A DNA stretch of 64,000 nt from Flavobacterium hydrophilum (GTDB lineage: Bacteria > Bacteroidota > Bacteroidia > Flavobacteriales > Flavobacteriaceae): NCBI RefSeq assembly GCF_003202405.1, contig NZ_QJHL01000007.1:124001-188000 (forward strand), given 5' to 3'. Positions 1-10,087 of the stretch are shown in pieces. A program made the translations under genes and the position numbers. Each line of letters starts with the position of its first letter. Within the stretch, counting starts at the first letter, position 1. A model generated the notes under the pieces. It did not search any database, had not been told where the DNA came from, and worked only from the letters and a program-made list of their open reading frames with translations.

Positions 1-1
1 T

Positions 2-3000
2 ACTCTTCCACAAGAAAACCAGTATTTAGATGACATGGATCCTAATAAATTTGTTGCCAAAATGGGAGCAGAATGTATTATGGATTTATTAGCTCGTATT
101 GACTTAGATGCTTTATCTTATGAATTAAGACACAGCGCTAACAACGAGACTTCTAAACAAAGAAAAACGGAGGCTTTAAAAAGATTACAAGTTGTTGAAT
201 CTTTCCGTGAGTCTAACTTAAACCGCGAAAACCGTCCAGAATGGATGATTATGAAAGTGGTTCCAGTTATCCCACCAGAATTACGTCCGCTTGTGCCACT
301 TGATGGAGGTCGTTTTGCAACTTCAGATTTGAACGACTTATACCGTCGTGTAATTATCCGTAACAACCGTTTGAAAAGATTAATGGAGATTAAAGCTCCA
401 GAAGTTATCTTAAGAAACGAGAAACGTATGTTACAAGAATCTGTAGATTCATTATTCGATAACACTCGTAAAGCTTCTGCTGTTAAAACAGAATCTAACA
501 GACCATTAAAATCATTATCTGATTCCTTAAAAGGTAAGCAAGGACGTTTTCGTCAAAACTTACTTGGAAAACGTGTGGATTATTCTGCCCGTTCGGTAAT
601 TGTTGTTGGTCCTGAATTAAAATTATTCGAATGCGGATTGCCAAAAGATATGGCATCTGAGTTATACAAACCTTTCGTTATCCGTAAATTGATTGAAAGA
701 GGTATTGTTAAAACAGTAAAATCTGCTAAGAAAATCATAGACAAAAAAGAGCCGGTAGTTTGGGATATTTTAGAAAATGTAATTAAAGGACACCCAGTAT
801 TACTGAACCGTGCTCCTACTTTGCACAGACTTGGTATTCAGGCTTTCCAGCCAAAATTAATTGAAGGAAAAGCCATCCAGTTACACCCATTAGTATGTAC
901 GGCTTTCAACGCCGATTTCGATGGTGACCAGATGGCGGTTCACTTACCATTAGGACCAGAAGCTATTTTAGAGGCACAATTATTAATGTTGGCTTCTCAT
1001 AATATCTTGAACCCTGCAAATGGTGCACCTATTACGGTACCATCTCAGGACATGGTTTTAGGTCTGTACTACATGACCAAAGAGCGTATTTCTACAGAAG
1101 ATCATATTATTTTAGGTCAGGATTTGACTTTCTATTCTGCTGAAGAAGTGAACATTGCATTAAACGAAGGAAGATTAGAATTGAATGCCCGTGTAAAAAT
1201 TAGAGCAAAAGATTTTAATGATTCTGGAGAATTAGTGTACCAAATTATTCAAACAACTGCAGGACGTGTATTATTTAACGAAGTAGTACCTGAAGCAGCT
1301 GGATATATAAATGACGTATTGACTAAGAAAAACCTTAGAGATATTATCGGACACATTTTAAGTGTGACTGATGTACCTACAACGGCAGCTTTCCTGGATA
1401 ATATGAAAGATATGGGTTATAAATTCGCATTTAGAGGAGGTTTATCATTCTCTTTAGGTGATATTAGAATTCCAGAACAAAAAACGAAGTTAATTGCTGA
1501 TGCCAGAGAACAAGTTGAAGGTATCTCAACGAACTATAACATGGGTCTTATTACCAATAACGAGCGTTACAACCAGGTTATTGACGTATGGACTTCAGCG
1601 AATGCTCAGTTAACAGAGTTAGCAATGAAAAATATTAGAGAAGACCAACAAGGGTTCAACTCTGTATATATGATGCTTGACTCTGGGGCGAGGGGTTCTA
1701 AGGAACAGATTCGTCAGTTAACAGGTATGCGTGGATTGATGGCTAAGCCTAAAAAATCTACTGCCGGTGGTGGTGAGATTATTGAAAACCCGATTCTTTC
1801 TAACTTTAAGGAAGGTCTTTCGATCCTTGAGTACTTCATTTCTACTCACGGTGCTCGTAAAGGTCTTGCGGATACGGCTCTTAAAACGGCCGATGCTGGT
1901 TACTTGACAAGAAGGCTTCATGACGTTTCTCAAGATGTTATTGTTAACATCGAAGATTGTGGAACTCTTAGAGGTGTTGAAGTAGCTGCATTGAAGAAAA
2001 ATGAGGAAATCGTTGAATCTTTAGGAGAGAGAATTTTAGGACGTGTTGCATTGCAAGATGTTATAAATCCACTTACTAACGAAGTGATGGTTGAGTCTGG
2101 TCAACAAATTACTGAAGCAATTATGAGAACTATTGAAGCTTCTCCAGTTGAAAAAGTAGAGGTTAGATCTCCATTAACTTGTGAGGCTACAAAGGGTATT
2201 TGTGCTAAATGTTACGGTAGAAACTTAGCTACCGGAAAAATGACACAAAGAGGTGAAGCTGTCGGAGTTATTGCAGCTCAGTCTATTGGAGAGCCAGGTA
2301 CACAGTTGACACTTCGTACATTCCACGTTGGAGGGGTTGCCGGAGGTATCTCTGAAGAGTCTAGTATTGTTACAAGATTCAACGGTAGACTTGAAATTGA
2401 AGATTTAAAAACAGTTAAAGGAGAAGATAGCGAAGGAAATTCTGTTGATATCGTGGTTTCACGTTCAACTGAATTGAAATTGGTTGACGAGAAAACTGGA
2501 ATTGTTTTAAATACACATAACATTCCTTACGGATCTAGTATTTTTGTTAATGATGGTGATACTGTCGCAAAAGGAACTGTAATCTGTAAGTGGGATCCAT
2601 ATAATGGGGTAATTGTTTCTGAGTTTACTGGTAAGATTGCTTACGAGGATTTAGAACAAGGACAAACATTCATGGTTGAAATTGATGAGCAAACTGGTTT
2701 CCAGGAAAAAGTAATTTCTGAGGCTAGAAACAAAAAACTAATTCCAACTTTATTGGTTTACGGTAAAGAAGGAGAATTAATTCGTTCATACAACTTACCA
2801 GTAGGTGCACACTTAATGGTTGAGAATGGAGAGAAAATTAAAGCTGGTAAAGTATTAGTTAAGATTCCACGTCGTTCTTCTAAATCTGGGGATATTACAG
2901 GAGGTTTACCAAGAATTACAGAGTTATTAGAAGCTCGTAATCCTTCAAACCCAGCTGTAGTTTCTGAAATTGACGGTGTTGTTTCTTTCGGAAAAATCAA

Positions 3001-3784
3001 AAGAGGTAACCGTGAGATCGTTATTGAATCTAAATTTGGTGATGTTAGAAAATATCTTGTAAAATTATCTAGTCAAATTCTGGTTCAGGAAAATGACTTT
3101 GTAAGAGCGGGTGTTCCATTGTCTGATGGAGCAATTACTCCGGATGATATTTTGAGAATTCAGGGGCCAGCAGCTGTTCAACAGTATTTGGTAAATGAAA
3201 TTCAGGAGGTTTACCGTTTACAAGGGGTAAAAATTAATGACAAGCACTTTGAGGTAGTTATTCGTCAAATGATGCGTAAAGTAAGAGTTCAGGATCCAGG
3301 AGATACCTTATTCTTAGAAGATCAATTAATTCACACTAAAGATTTCATCGTTCAAAACGATAAATTATACGGTATGAAAGTAGTTGAAGATGCTGGAGAT
3401 TCTTCAGTATTGAAACCAGGTCAGATTATTACACCTCGTGAATTACGTGATGAAAATTCGTTATTGAAGAGAAATGATAAAAACCTAGTTGTAGCAAGAG
3501 ATGTAATTACCGCAACTGCAACGCCAGTTCTACAAGGTATTACAAGAGCTTCGTTACAAACTAAATCATTCATTTCGGCTGCGTCATTCCAAGAAACTAC
3601 AAAAGTACTTAACGAAGCTGCAGTAGCAGGAAAAGTTGATGATCTTGAAGGATTAAAAGAAAATGTAATTGTTGGACACAGAATCCCTGCGGGAACTGGT
3701 ATGAGAGAATACGATAATACAATCGTAGGATCTAAAGACGATTACAATGAAATGATGGCAAATAAAGAAGAGTATATTTATTAA
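2..3784 (+). CDS. rpoC: DNA-directed RNA polymerase subunit beta' (3' part, start outside window)
   Basis: This is the beta' subunit of RNA polymerase, the part that carries the active-site magnesium. The reading frame is open from base 2, ahead of the first ATG at 35, so the true start lies upstream of the window and roughly the first 180 residues are missing. Visible landmarks are the catalytic NADFDGDQ motif (bases 908-931), the four-cysteine zinc site CEATKGICAKC (about 2180-2212) and the bridge-helix/trigger-loop stretch around GEAVGVIAAQSIGEPGTQ (about 2252-2305). The C-terminal RITELLEAR and GITRASLQTKSFISAASFQ blocks are intact. rpoB would be expected immediately upstream. A DUF3467 gene follows after 54 bases and probably shares the transcript. 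Confidence 0.98.
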   Translation, partial: TLPQENQYLDDMDPNKFVAKMGAECIMDLLARIDLDALSYELRHSANNETSKQRKTEALKRLQVVESFRESNLNRENRPEWMIMKVVPVIPPELRPLVPLDGGRFATSDLNDLYRRVIIRNNRLKRLMEIKAPEVILRNEKRMLQESVDSLFDNTRKASAVKTESNRPLKSLSDSLKGKQGRFRQNLLGKRVDYSARSVIVVGPELKLFECGLPKDMASELYKPFVIRKLIERGIVKTVKSAKKIIDKKEPVVWDILENVIKGHPVLLNRAPTLHRLGIQAFQPKLIEGKAIQLHPLVCTAFNADFDGDQMAVHLPLGPEAILEAQLLMLASHNILNPANGAPITVPSQDMVLGLYYMTKERISTEDHIILGQDLTFYSAEEVNIALNEGRLELNARVKIRAKDFNDSGELVYQIIQTTAGRVLFNEVVPEAAGYINDVLTKKNLRDIIGHILSVTDVPTTAAFLDNMKDMGYKFAFRGGLSFSLGDIRIPEQKTKLIADAREQVEGISTNYNMGLITNNERYNQVIDVWTSANAQLTELAMKNIREDQQGFNSVYMMLDSGARGSKEQIRQLTGMRGLMAKPKKSTAGGGEIIENPILSNFKEGLSILEYFISTHGARKGLADTALKTADAGYLTRRLHDVSQDVIVNIEDCGTLRGVEVAALKKNEEIVESLGERILGRVALQDVINPLTNEVMVESGQQITEAIMRTIEASPVEKVEVRSPLTCEATKGICAKCYGRNLATGKMTQRGEAVGVIAAQSIGEPGTQLTLRTFHVGGVAGGISEESSIVTRFNGRLEIEDLKTVKGEDSEGNSVDIVVSRSTELKLVDEKTGIVLNTHNIPYGSSIFVNDGDTVAKGTVICKWDPYNGVIVSEFTGKIAYEDLEQGQTFMVEIDEQTGFQEKVISEARNKKLIPTLLVYGKEGELIRSYNLPVGAHLMVENGEKIKAGKVLVKIPRRSSKSGDITGGLPRITELLEARNPSNPAVVSEIDGVVSFGKIKRGNREIVIESKFGDVRKYLVKLSSQILVQENDFVRAGVPLSDGAITPDDILRIQGPAAVQQYLVNEIQEVYRLQGVKINDKHFEVVIRQMMRKVRVQDPGDTLFLEDQLIHTKDFIVQNDKLYGMKVVEDAGDSSVLKPGQIITPRELRDENSLLKRNDKNLVVARDVITATATPVLQGITRASLQTKSFISAASFQETTKVLNEAAVAGKVDDLEGLKENVIVGHRIPAGTGMREYDNTIVGSKDDYNEMMANKEEYIY

Positions 3785-3838
3785 TTCTTATCAATTCCCT
3801 CTTTTCCGAAAGAGGGAAATTGAAAAAATATTCAAATT

Positions 3839-4147
3839 ATGAGTAATCCGAAACAACAAGAGCAAATTAATATTGAGTTAGATGAAACTATTGCAGAAGG
3901 AATTTATTCTAATCTTGCGATTATCAATCACTCATCATCTGAATTTGTTTTAGATTTTGTAAATATTATGCCGGGTACTCCAAAAGCCAAGGTGAAGTCA
4001 AGAATTGTCCTGACTCCACAACATGCTAAAAGATTATTGAGAGCTATTGGAGAAAATATTCATCGCTTTGAAGCTGCCCATGGTGAAATCAAAGAAACTG
4101 AACAAGCACCAATCCCGCTTAATTTTGGTCCGGCAGGACAAGCATAA
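3839..4147 (+). CDS. DUF3467 family protein
   Basis: A 102-residue conserved bacterial protein of the DUF3467 family, usually encoded directly after rpoC in Bacteroidota, as here. No biochemical role is established. It has no signal peptide or membrane segment and is expected to be cytosolic. The middle of the protein has the family pattern: a beta-rich stretch 'SSSEFVLDFVNIMPGTPKAKVKSRIVLTPQHAKRL' (approximately residues 32-66) followed by a helix ending RAIGENIHRFE. The gap to rpoC is 54 bases with no terminator, so co-transcription is likely. A strong hairpin terminator lies just after the stop. Confidence 0.9.
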   Translation: MSNPKQQEQINIELDETIAEGIYSNLAIINHSSSEFVLDFVNIMPGTPKAKVKSRIVLTPQHAKRLLRAIGENIHRFEAAHGEIKETEQAPIPLNFGPAGQA

Positions 4148-4154
4148 AAGTTTT

Positions 4155-4182
4155 AAAGCTCCAGAAATGGAGCTTTTTTTTA
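4155..4182 (+). terminator. rho-independent terminator of rpoC-DUF3467
   Basis: An 8-bp perfect stem (AAAGCTCC with GGAGCTTT) closes a 6-base loop and runs into a T tract, 7 bases after the DUF3467 stop codon. Confidence 0.85.
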
Positions 4183-4327
4183 TAAATAGTTTGTAAAAAG
4201 TGTATTTTGTCCGATTTAATTTACTTTCAACGAGTATGTTTTAATAGCTTACTGTTTAATCATACTTTTGACTTAACATAAAATAAAGAAAATTAATTTT
4301 TCCATATAAAGGTTAATTTAATTCTTA

Positions 4328-4360
4328 AAAAAGCGCCAACTTTCAAAGTTGGCGCTTTTT
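4328..4360. terminator. bidirectional terminator between rpoC operon and prfC
   Basis: A near-perfect long stem (AAAAAGCGCCAACTTT with AAAGTTGGCGCTTTTT) flanked by A and T tracts lies between the convergent rpoC and prfC units, 26 bases beyond the prfC stop. It can terminate transcription from either side. Confidence 0.85.
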
Positions 4361-4385
4361 GATTTATATTTATAATGACAACATG

Positions 4386-5978
4386 CTATTCAAATTCCGA
4401 GGTGAAAAATAATTTCACATTTGGGTATTTACTTTGGGTCATTTGAATTGTAAAGTCAGAATCAGCTAAAAATACTAATTGTCCATATTTGTCATGAGCC
4501 AGAAATTTTTGTTTGATTCGTTTAAATTCTTTGAATTCTTCACTTTTAGGATCATTCGGTTTTACCCAACAAGCTTTGTGAACAGGAAAATTTTCATAAG
4601 TACATTTTGCGCCATATTCATGTTCTAAACGGTATTGAATTACTTCATATTGCAGCGCTCCAACTGTTCCGATAACTTTACGGTTATTCATTTCTAATGT
4701 AAACAACTGCGCTACCCCCTCGTCCATTAACTGATCAATTCCTTTGTCCAATTGTTTTGCTTTCATTGGATCAGCATTGTTAATGTATCTAAAGTGTTCA
4801 GGTGAAAAACTTGGAATTCCTTTGAAACTCATTAATTCTCCTTCAGTTAATGTGTCTCCAATCTTGAAATTTCCTGTGTCATGCAAACCAACGATATCTC
4901 CAGGATATGAAATATCAACAATCTCTTTTTTCTCAGCAAAAAAGGCATTCGGACTAGAGAATTTTAGGTTTTTCTTTTGTCGAACATGATAATAAGGTTT
5001 GTTTCTTTCAAATGTTCCCGAAACAATTTTAATAAATGCTAAACGATCACGGTGTTTTGGATCCATATTAGCATGGATTTTAAATACAAAACCGGACATT
5101 TTTTCTTCAGTAGGATCTACCAGACGGGTTTCAGAATCTTTTGGTCTTGGTGATGGTGCTATTGTAACGAAACAATCCAACAACTCGCGAACTCCAAAAT
5201 TGTTTAACGCAGAGCCAAAAAACACAGGCTGAATTTTTCCATCTAAATAATCCTGACGTTCAAATTTTGGATATACTTCATCAATTAATTCTAATTCCTC
5301 ACGAAGTTTCTCTGCTGCTTTTTGACCAACAATTTTATCTAATTCCGGATTGTTTTGAACGTCTGAAAAAGCAATAGTTTCTTCGATGTTTTTACGACTG
5401 TCTCCACTAAAAAGGTTGATGTTTTTTTCCCATAAATTATAAATTCCCTGAAAATCATAACCCATTCCTATAGGAAAACTTAATGGAGTAACTTTTAAGC
5501 CTAATTTTTGTTCTACTTCATCCATTAAGTCAAAAGCATCTTTTCCTTCACGGTCTAATTTATTAATGAAGACAATCATCGGAATGTTACGCATTCTACA
5601 AACAGCAACCAATTTTTCAGTTTGTTCTTCAACCCCTTTTGCAACGTCAATAACCACAATAACGCTGTCTACAGCAGTTAAAGTTCTAAAAGTATCTTCT
5701 GCAAAATCCTTGTGTCCGGGCGTATCAAGGATATTGATTTTTTTGTCATTATAATTAAAAGCAAGAACAGAGGTTGAAACCGAAATACCTCTTTGGCGTT
5801 CAATTTCCATGAAATCACTCGTGGCTCCTTTTTTAATTTTATTGTTTTTTACAGCACCTGCTTCCTGAATTGCACCTCCAAAAAGTAATAATTTTTCTGT
5901 CAATGTTGTTTTACCGGCATCAGGATGCGATATAATTCCAAAAGTTCTTCTGCGTTGTATTTCTTTTAAAAAGCTCAT
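4386..5978 (-). CDS. prfC: peptide chain release factor 3
   Basis: RF3 is a translational GTPase that recycles RF1 and RF2 from the ribosome after termination. The 530-residue length is normal for the family. The G domain is complete: P-loop HPDAGKTT at residues 18-25, the switch region with ATSDFMEIERQRGISV, the DTPGHKDF motif and NKLD for guanine recognition. The elongation-factor-type domain II and the RF3 C-terminal domain follow, ending near '...FTIQMTQSKYPNVKLFFTSEFE'. It is a single-gene unit convergent with rpoC. A TACTTTTG element 20 bases upstream may be its promoter. Confidence 0.97.
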   Translation of the reverse strand: MSFLKEIQRRRTFGIISHPDAGKTTLTEKLLLFGGAIQEAGAVKNNKIKKGATSDFMEIERQRGISVSTSVLAFNYNDKKINILDTPGHKDFAEDTFRTLTAVDSVIVVIDVAKGVEEQTEKLVAVCRMRNIPMIVFINKLDREGKDAFDLMDEVEQKLGLKVTPLSFPIGMGYDFQGIYNLWEKNINLFSGDSRKNIEETIAFSDVQNNPELDKIVGQKAAEKLREELELIDEVYPKFERQDYLDGKIQPVFFGSALNNFGVRELLDCFVTIAPSPRPKDSETRLVDPTEEKMSGFVFKIHANMDPKHRDRLAFIKIVSGTFERNKPYYHVRQKKNLKFSSPNAFFAEKKEIVDISYPGDIVGLHDTGNFKIGDTLTEGELMSFKGIPSFSPEHFRYINNADPMKAKQLDKGIDQLMDEGVAQLFTLEMNNRKVIGTVGALQYEVIQYRLEHEYGAKCTYENFPVHKACWVKPNDPKSEEFKEFKRIKQKFLAHDKYGQLVFLADSDFTIQMTQSKYPNVKLFFTSEFE

Positions 5979-5997
5979 ATTTTGTATAAATAGGTTG

Positions 5998-6005
5998 CAA
6001 AAGTA
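5998..6005 (-). promoter_or_regulatory. possible -7 element of prfC
   Basis: On the minus strand the sequence reads TACTTTTG, matching the Bacteroidota -7 consensus TAnnTTTG. The -33 TTG at 19-base spacing is only TTT, so this is a partial match. The rest of the 348-base gap 5979-6326 holds the promoter listed next and nothing else recognisable. Confidence 0.4.
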
Positions 6006-6164
6006 CTATTAATTAATCCGATTTAAAAATAAATAAGATTCTGTTTTGGTTTAAGTAATTTCGTTTATTTGTTATTTATACCCGGGAAAATCATTAATAT
6101 GTTTTTTCTTCATGCCTAACTATTTGCATTGTGTATAATTTTTTGTTAATAGTATGGCTGATAG

Positions 6165-6194
6165 TTGGATTATGTAATTGAATTGTTATTTTTG
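6165..6194 (+). promoter_or_regulatory. consensus Bacteroidota promoter for the SurA-like gene
   Basis: TTG at 6165-6167, exactly 19 bases, then TATTTTTG at 6187-6194. This matches the TTG-N19-TAnnTTTG housekeeping promoter described for Flavobacterium and Bacteroides. It implies a 5' untranslated region of about 125 bases before the ATG at 6327. Confidence 0.65.
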
Positions 6195-6326
6195 TTCGTT
6201 ATAAGTTGTGAAAAAACGGTATCCAATTTTTTTGTGTTTTCTAAAGTTTTGAAAATATTGATTCATTGATTTCAGTTTTAAATAAACACTCAACCAAAGC
6301 CTTACATTCAAATTAAATTTAAAATA

Positions 6327-7760
6327 ATGTTATTAAAAAAATTACAGCTAAAAACTATTGATTACAGGTTAGTGCTAACAATATGTTTTTTACTTTTTTT
6401 CAACTCAATAGTTTCTGCTCAGGAAGTCATTAAAGATGTTGTAGCGGAGAAACCTGTTGAAGCAGCCTCAGTTAATAAGCAAAAGGTTGACGGTATTATT
6501 GCAACAGTTGGAGACTACATTGTTTTAGACTCAGATATTGATAAAGGATATCTTGAAATTACTGCCCAAGGAGGCTCAATAAAAGATGTGACCAGATGTC
6601 AGATGTTAGGTAAACTTTTAGAAGATAAATTATATGCTCATCAGGCCATTCAGGATAGTATCATTGTAAGTGATGCTGAAGTTAAAAGTATGATGGATGA
6701 AAGGCTTACTTATATGATGAGACAAACGGGAGGAGATATTAATAAAATTGTTGAATTTTATAAAAAAAGCTCTGTAGAAGAATTTAAAACGTATTTTGCT
6801 GATATATTAAAAGAGCAAAAATTGTCTTCTGAAATGCAAAAAAAGATTATTGATGCCGTTGAAATAACTCCGGAAGAAGTTCGTAATTTCTTTAAAAAGA
6901 TACCAAAAGATGAATTGCCAACTTTTGGGGCAGAGATGGAAGTAGCGCAAATAGTTGTAGAACCTAAAGTTTCAAAAGAAGATAAACAGAAAGTAATCGA
7001 CAGATTAAACTCAATTAAAAAAGATGTTTTGGAGGGGTCAAGTTTTGCAACAAAAGCCGTTTTATATTCTCAGGATCCAGGATCTTCTCCTGCTGGAGGA
7101 TATTATAAAATGACGAGGAAAACTCCTTTTGTCAAAGAGTTTAAAGATGTTGCTTTTAGTTTAGGAGAAGGCGAGATTTCAGAACCTTTTGAAACAACCT
7201 ATGGATATCATATTATAATGGTAGATAAAATAAAAGGGCAAGAAGTAGAATTACGTCATATTTTAATATCGCCAACAGTTTCTGAAACAGCTTTAAAAGA
7301 AGCGAAGGAAAGAATCACAAATATTAGAAATAAGATTGTAAATAAAGAAATTTCTTTTGCGGATGCTGCCAGAAATGATTCTGATCAAAAAGAGACAAGA
7401 GCAAATGGAGGAACTTTAGTTAACCCGAATACTCAGGATACGCGTTTTGAACTAACTAAAATGGATGCAGCTTTATATGGACAGGTTTCAAATTTAAAAG
7501 ATGATGAAGTTTCACAACCACTTCTGGATACAGATGATAAAGGTAAAAAAACATATAAATTGATCACTGTAACAAACAGAATTGATGAACATGTAGCTGA
7601 TTATGCTAAAGATTATACTAAAATTAAAGAATTGGCTTTAAAAGAAAAACAAATCAGTACTATTGGGAAATGGTTTGATACTAAAATTAAAGATACATAC
7701 ATTAAAATTATTGGAGAATACAGAGATTGTAACTTTACTAATAATTGGTTGAAAAAATAA
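6327..7760 (+). CDS. periplasmic peptidyl-prolyl isomerase, SurA-like
   Basis: A 477-residue secreted chaperone/foldase of the SurA (parvulin) type, expected to help outer-membrane proteins fold. An N-terminal hydrophobic signal sequence ends near 'NSIVSAQ' (about residue 31). The SurA N-terminal chaperone domain follows from about residue 50 (GIIATVGDYIVLDSDIDKGY). Two parvulin regions follow, around residues 205-300 (GSSPAGGYYKMTRKTPFVKEF, GYHIIMVDKI) and 305-420 (ELRHILISP, ANGGTL). The first has the clearer active-site pattern. It has its own promoter and a perfect terminator. A MoxR gene follows in the same direction. I use no E. coli gene name because Bacteroidota often carry several such proteins. 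Confidence 0.9.
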   Translation: MLLKKLQLKTIDYRLVLTICFLLFFNSIVSAQEVIKDVVAEKPVEAASVNKQKVDGIIATVGDYIVLDSDIDKGYLEITAQGGSIKDVTRCQMLGKLLEDKLYAHQAIQDSIIVSDAEVKSMMDERLTYMMRQTGGDINKIVEFYKKSSVEEFKTYFADILKEQKLSSEMQKKIIDAVEITPEEVRNFFKKIPKDELPTFGAEMEVAQIVVEPKVSKEDKQKVIDRLNSIKKDVLEGSSFATKAVLYSQDPGSSPAGGYYKMTRKTPFVKEFKDVAFSLGEGEISEPFETTYGYHIIMVDKIKGQEVELRHILISPTVSETALKEAKERITNIRNKIVNKEISFADAARNDSDQKETRANGGTLVNPNTQDTRFELTKMDAALYGQVSNLKDDEVSQPLLDTDDKGKKTYKLITVTNRIDEHVADYAKDYTKIKELALKEKQISTIGKWFDTKIKDTYIKIIGEYRDCNFTNNWLKK

Positions 7761-7776
7761 TTTTTATTAAATAAAG

Positions 7777-7815
7777 AAAAGAGTTAGTTTTATGAATTCA
7801 TAAAACTAACTCTTT
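7777..7815 (+). terminator. terminator after SurA-like gene
   Basis: A perfect long inverted repeat whose arms (AAAAGAGTTAGTTTTATGA and its complement) meet at an EcoRI-like centre and end in a T run. It separates the SurA-like gene from moxR, although the moxR ATG is only 23 bases further on, so read-through or a promoter inside the gap is needed for moxR. Confidence 0.8.
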
Positions 7816-7837
7816 TTAATTTAAAATATATCCATAA

Positions 7838-8791
7838 ATGTCTGACGTAGCAGCAATTCATAATTTAGTTCAAAAAAGAAACGAATTAAAAACAGAGATA
7901 GCAAAAATCATTGTAGGGCAGGACGCCGTTGTAGATCAAATTTTACTTTGTATATTTTCAGGAGGGCATGCACTTTTAATTGGTGTTCCGGGCTTGGCAA
8001 AAACCTTAATGATAAATACACTTTCTCAGGCTTTGGGCCTGGATTTTAAACGAATTCAGTTTACTCCTGATTTAATGCCTTCGGATATTTTAGGAAGTGA
8101 AATTCTGGATGAAAACAGACAATTTAAGTTTATCAAAGGGCCAATATTTTCGAATATAATTTTGGCTGATGAGATCAACAGAACTCCTCCTAAAACTCAG
8201 GCAGCTTTGCTTGAAGCGATGCAAGAACGTTCTGTTACTATTGCGGGAGAAAATCATAAATTAGATTTGCCGTACTTTGTATTGGCAACACAAAACCCAA
8301 TTGAACAGGAGGGAACTTATCCTTTGCCTGAAGCTCAGTTAGACCGTTTTATGTTTGCTGTAAAACTCGAATATCCAAGTTTTCAGGAAGAGGTACAGGT
8401 AGTAAAACAAACTACTTCTGATGTGAAAACCAAAATAAACCCTTTGTTTACGGCACAGGAAATCATAGATTTTCAACACTTGATCCGCAGAATTCCTGTA
8501 GCAGATAATGTTATTGAATATGCAGTGACCTTAGTGAGTAAGACACGTCCTGATAATCCTTTGTCAAATGATTTTGTTAAAAATTATCTGGATTGGGGAG
8601 CAGGACCAAGGGCTTCACAAAACTTAATTTTAGCGTCCAAAGCACATGCAGCTTTCAATGGTAAGTTTTCTCCTGATATTGAAGATGTAAAAGCAGTTGC
8701 AACCGGAATTTTGCGTCACAGGATTATCAAAAACTACAAAGCAGATGCTGAAGGAATAACAGAGGAAATTATTATTCAGAAGTTGATGTAA
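7838..8791 (+). CDS. MoxR family AAA+ ATPase
   Basis: A 317-residue cytosolic MoxR-type AAA+ ATPase, a family thought to act as chaperones that mature protein complexes, often with VWA-domain partners. Walker A is GVPGLAKT (about residues 49-56), Walker B is ILADEINR, and the sensor region ATQNPIEQEGTYPLPEAQLDRF is characteristic of the family. The C-terminal AAA lid ends the protein. The usual partner genes (DUF58 and BatA/BatB VWA proteins) are not downstream. A terminator follows immediately, and the next genes are convergent. Confidence 0.94.
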   Translation: MSDVAAIHNLVQKRNELKTEIAKIIVGQDAVVDQILLCIFSGGHALLIGVPGLAKTLMINTLSQALGLDFKRIQFTPDLMPSDILGSEILDENRQFKFIKGPIFSNIILADEINRTPPKTQAALLEAMQERSVTIAGENHKLDLPYFVLATQNPIEQEGTYPLPEAQLDRFMFAVKLEYPSFQEEVQVVKQTTSDVKTKINPLFTAQEIIDFQHLIRRIPVADNVIEYAVTLVSKTRPDNPLSNDFVKNYLDWGAGPRASQNLILASKAHAAFNGKFSPDIEDVKAVATGILRHRIIKNYKADAEGITEEIIIQKLM

Positions 8792-8812
8792 AAAATATAT
8801 AAATTGTTAATT

Positions 8813-8847
8813 GCCTGAGATATCTTAAAATTTCTCAGGCTTTTTTT
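8813..8847 (+). terminator. terminator after moxR
   Basis: An 8-bp stem GCCTGAGA/TCTCAGGC with a 12-base loop is followed by a run of seven T. The T run reaches the stop codon of the convergent xrtN gene. Confidence 0.8.
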
Positions 8848-10087
8848 ATAAAGTCAATTTACCTGTTTCATTTATAAGCCGTACAGGTTTGTTGTAAAAA
8901 AGTTTTATTAGTAATACTTCTGTGATTGAAGTATATTTTTTCTGATCACATTCATACCACCAATATGAAAGATATTGAATGTGATTTTTTTCTAATTTCA
9001 CAAACCATATTTTAGACTTATTTTTTATTATTCTTTTTGATTCAGTAATTTTATAACCATCTCCTGTCCAGCAAATTGTAGGGTTGTGTGCTATTGTTTT
9101 AATATAAATGAGTTTTTCAGGAGCTACGATTTTAAAAACTTCCTTATTTATCCATATCCCGTTCTCAATATGATATTCAGGATTTAGATTTTCCAATAGA
9201 TTGTAATGTGTTTCTTTTTTAATTTCCAGACTAGTAATAAAAATAATCACTAAGCCTGTCAAAAAGGGCAGTAAAGCTGGTAAAGATTGTGTTTTATAAA
9301 TAGTTTCTTTTTGTTCAGTTTTAAAAAAACGAATCAAAAATAGCATGGGTACAATTTGATAAAATATAAAACAAAGTAATCCAATACTATGATGCAAAAC
9401 ATTCTCTTCAGTACAATCAAATAAAATCAACGATAGAATCCTGAAATAATTTGAAATAATATTCAAAACAATTACAATGAAACAGAAAGCGAGAATTTGT
9501 CTTATACTGAAATATTTTTGTTGTTTCCGTTCTTCTAAAGTTAGTAATAAAGCTCCGAAGAGTAATCCTGTTTTAAACATAGATAATCCCATGCAGGCTG
9601 TATCAATGGTAATTTTCGCATTGTTAATATAAAAATTAACGCCTTCAATTTTGTCTATTATGATGAAATTTTTCAGGGTTAAATAAACGGTATAACAAAG
9701 TGTCTGTTTTATTTCAGTTGTCAAATACTCGAAAAAAGTATTAAAAAGAGATGAAAACAATAGGATACAGATAAAAGCTATAAATGAAAATTTCCGGGTA
9801 AAGCTGTAATACAGAAAGCAAATCAATAATGACAATGCTAAAAAATGCAACGATTTTGTGTGCAGACGAAAGCTTATGAATTCCAATATAAAAATCATTC
9901 CTAAAAGAGGGTAGTTCATGTTGATTGAAGTTTTTCTACCACCGATAAGAAATAATAATATTGAGAAAACAATTCCGAAAAGGTTACTGTCAAGACCAGT
10001 AACAACAATGTTATAATTTATGATTAACAGAGTAAACAAAATCAAAATTAAAATTACCTTTTTGTTCTGTGATAAAAAGTCTTTCAT
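8846..10087 (-). CDS. xrtN: exosortase N (XrtN)
   Basis: A 413-residue multi-spanning membrane cysteine protease/transpeptidase of the exosortase family. Exosortases recognise a C-terminal PEP-type signal on a partner and cleave it. The catalytic residues are visible: Cys165 in IDTACMGLSMF, Arg216 in NYFRILSL and His232/233 in VLHHSIGLL, each near a membrane helix. About eight hydrophobic segments precede a C-terminal soluble part (about residues 300-413). I chose the ATG at 10087, not a longer frame from 10159, because it overlaps the stop of the upstream gene by one base (TAATG), a normal coupled arrangement. The upstream gene is its probable substrate. The XrtN name rests on the VIT-domain partner and this architecture. 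Confidence 0.85.
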   Translation of the reverse strand: MKDFLSQNKKVILILILFTLLIINYNIVVTGLDSNLFGIVFSILLFLIGGRKTSINMNYPLLGMIFILEFISFRLHTKSLHFLALSLLICFLYYSFTRKFSFIAFICILLFSSLFNTFFEYLTTEIKQTLCYTVYLTLKNFIIIDKIEGVNFYINNAKITIDTACMGLSMFKTGLLFGALLLTLEERKQQKYFSIRQILAFCFIVIVLNIISNYFRILSLILFDCTEENVLHHSIGLLCFIFYQIVPMLFLIRFFKTEQKETIYKTQSLPALLPFLTGLVIIFITSLEIKKETHYNLLENLNPEYHIENGIWINKEVFKIVAPEKLIYIKTIAHNPTICWTGDGYKITESKRIIKNKSKIWFVKLEKNHIQYLSYWWYECDQKKYTSITEVLLIKLFYNKPVRLINETGKLTL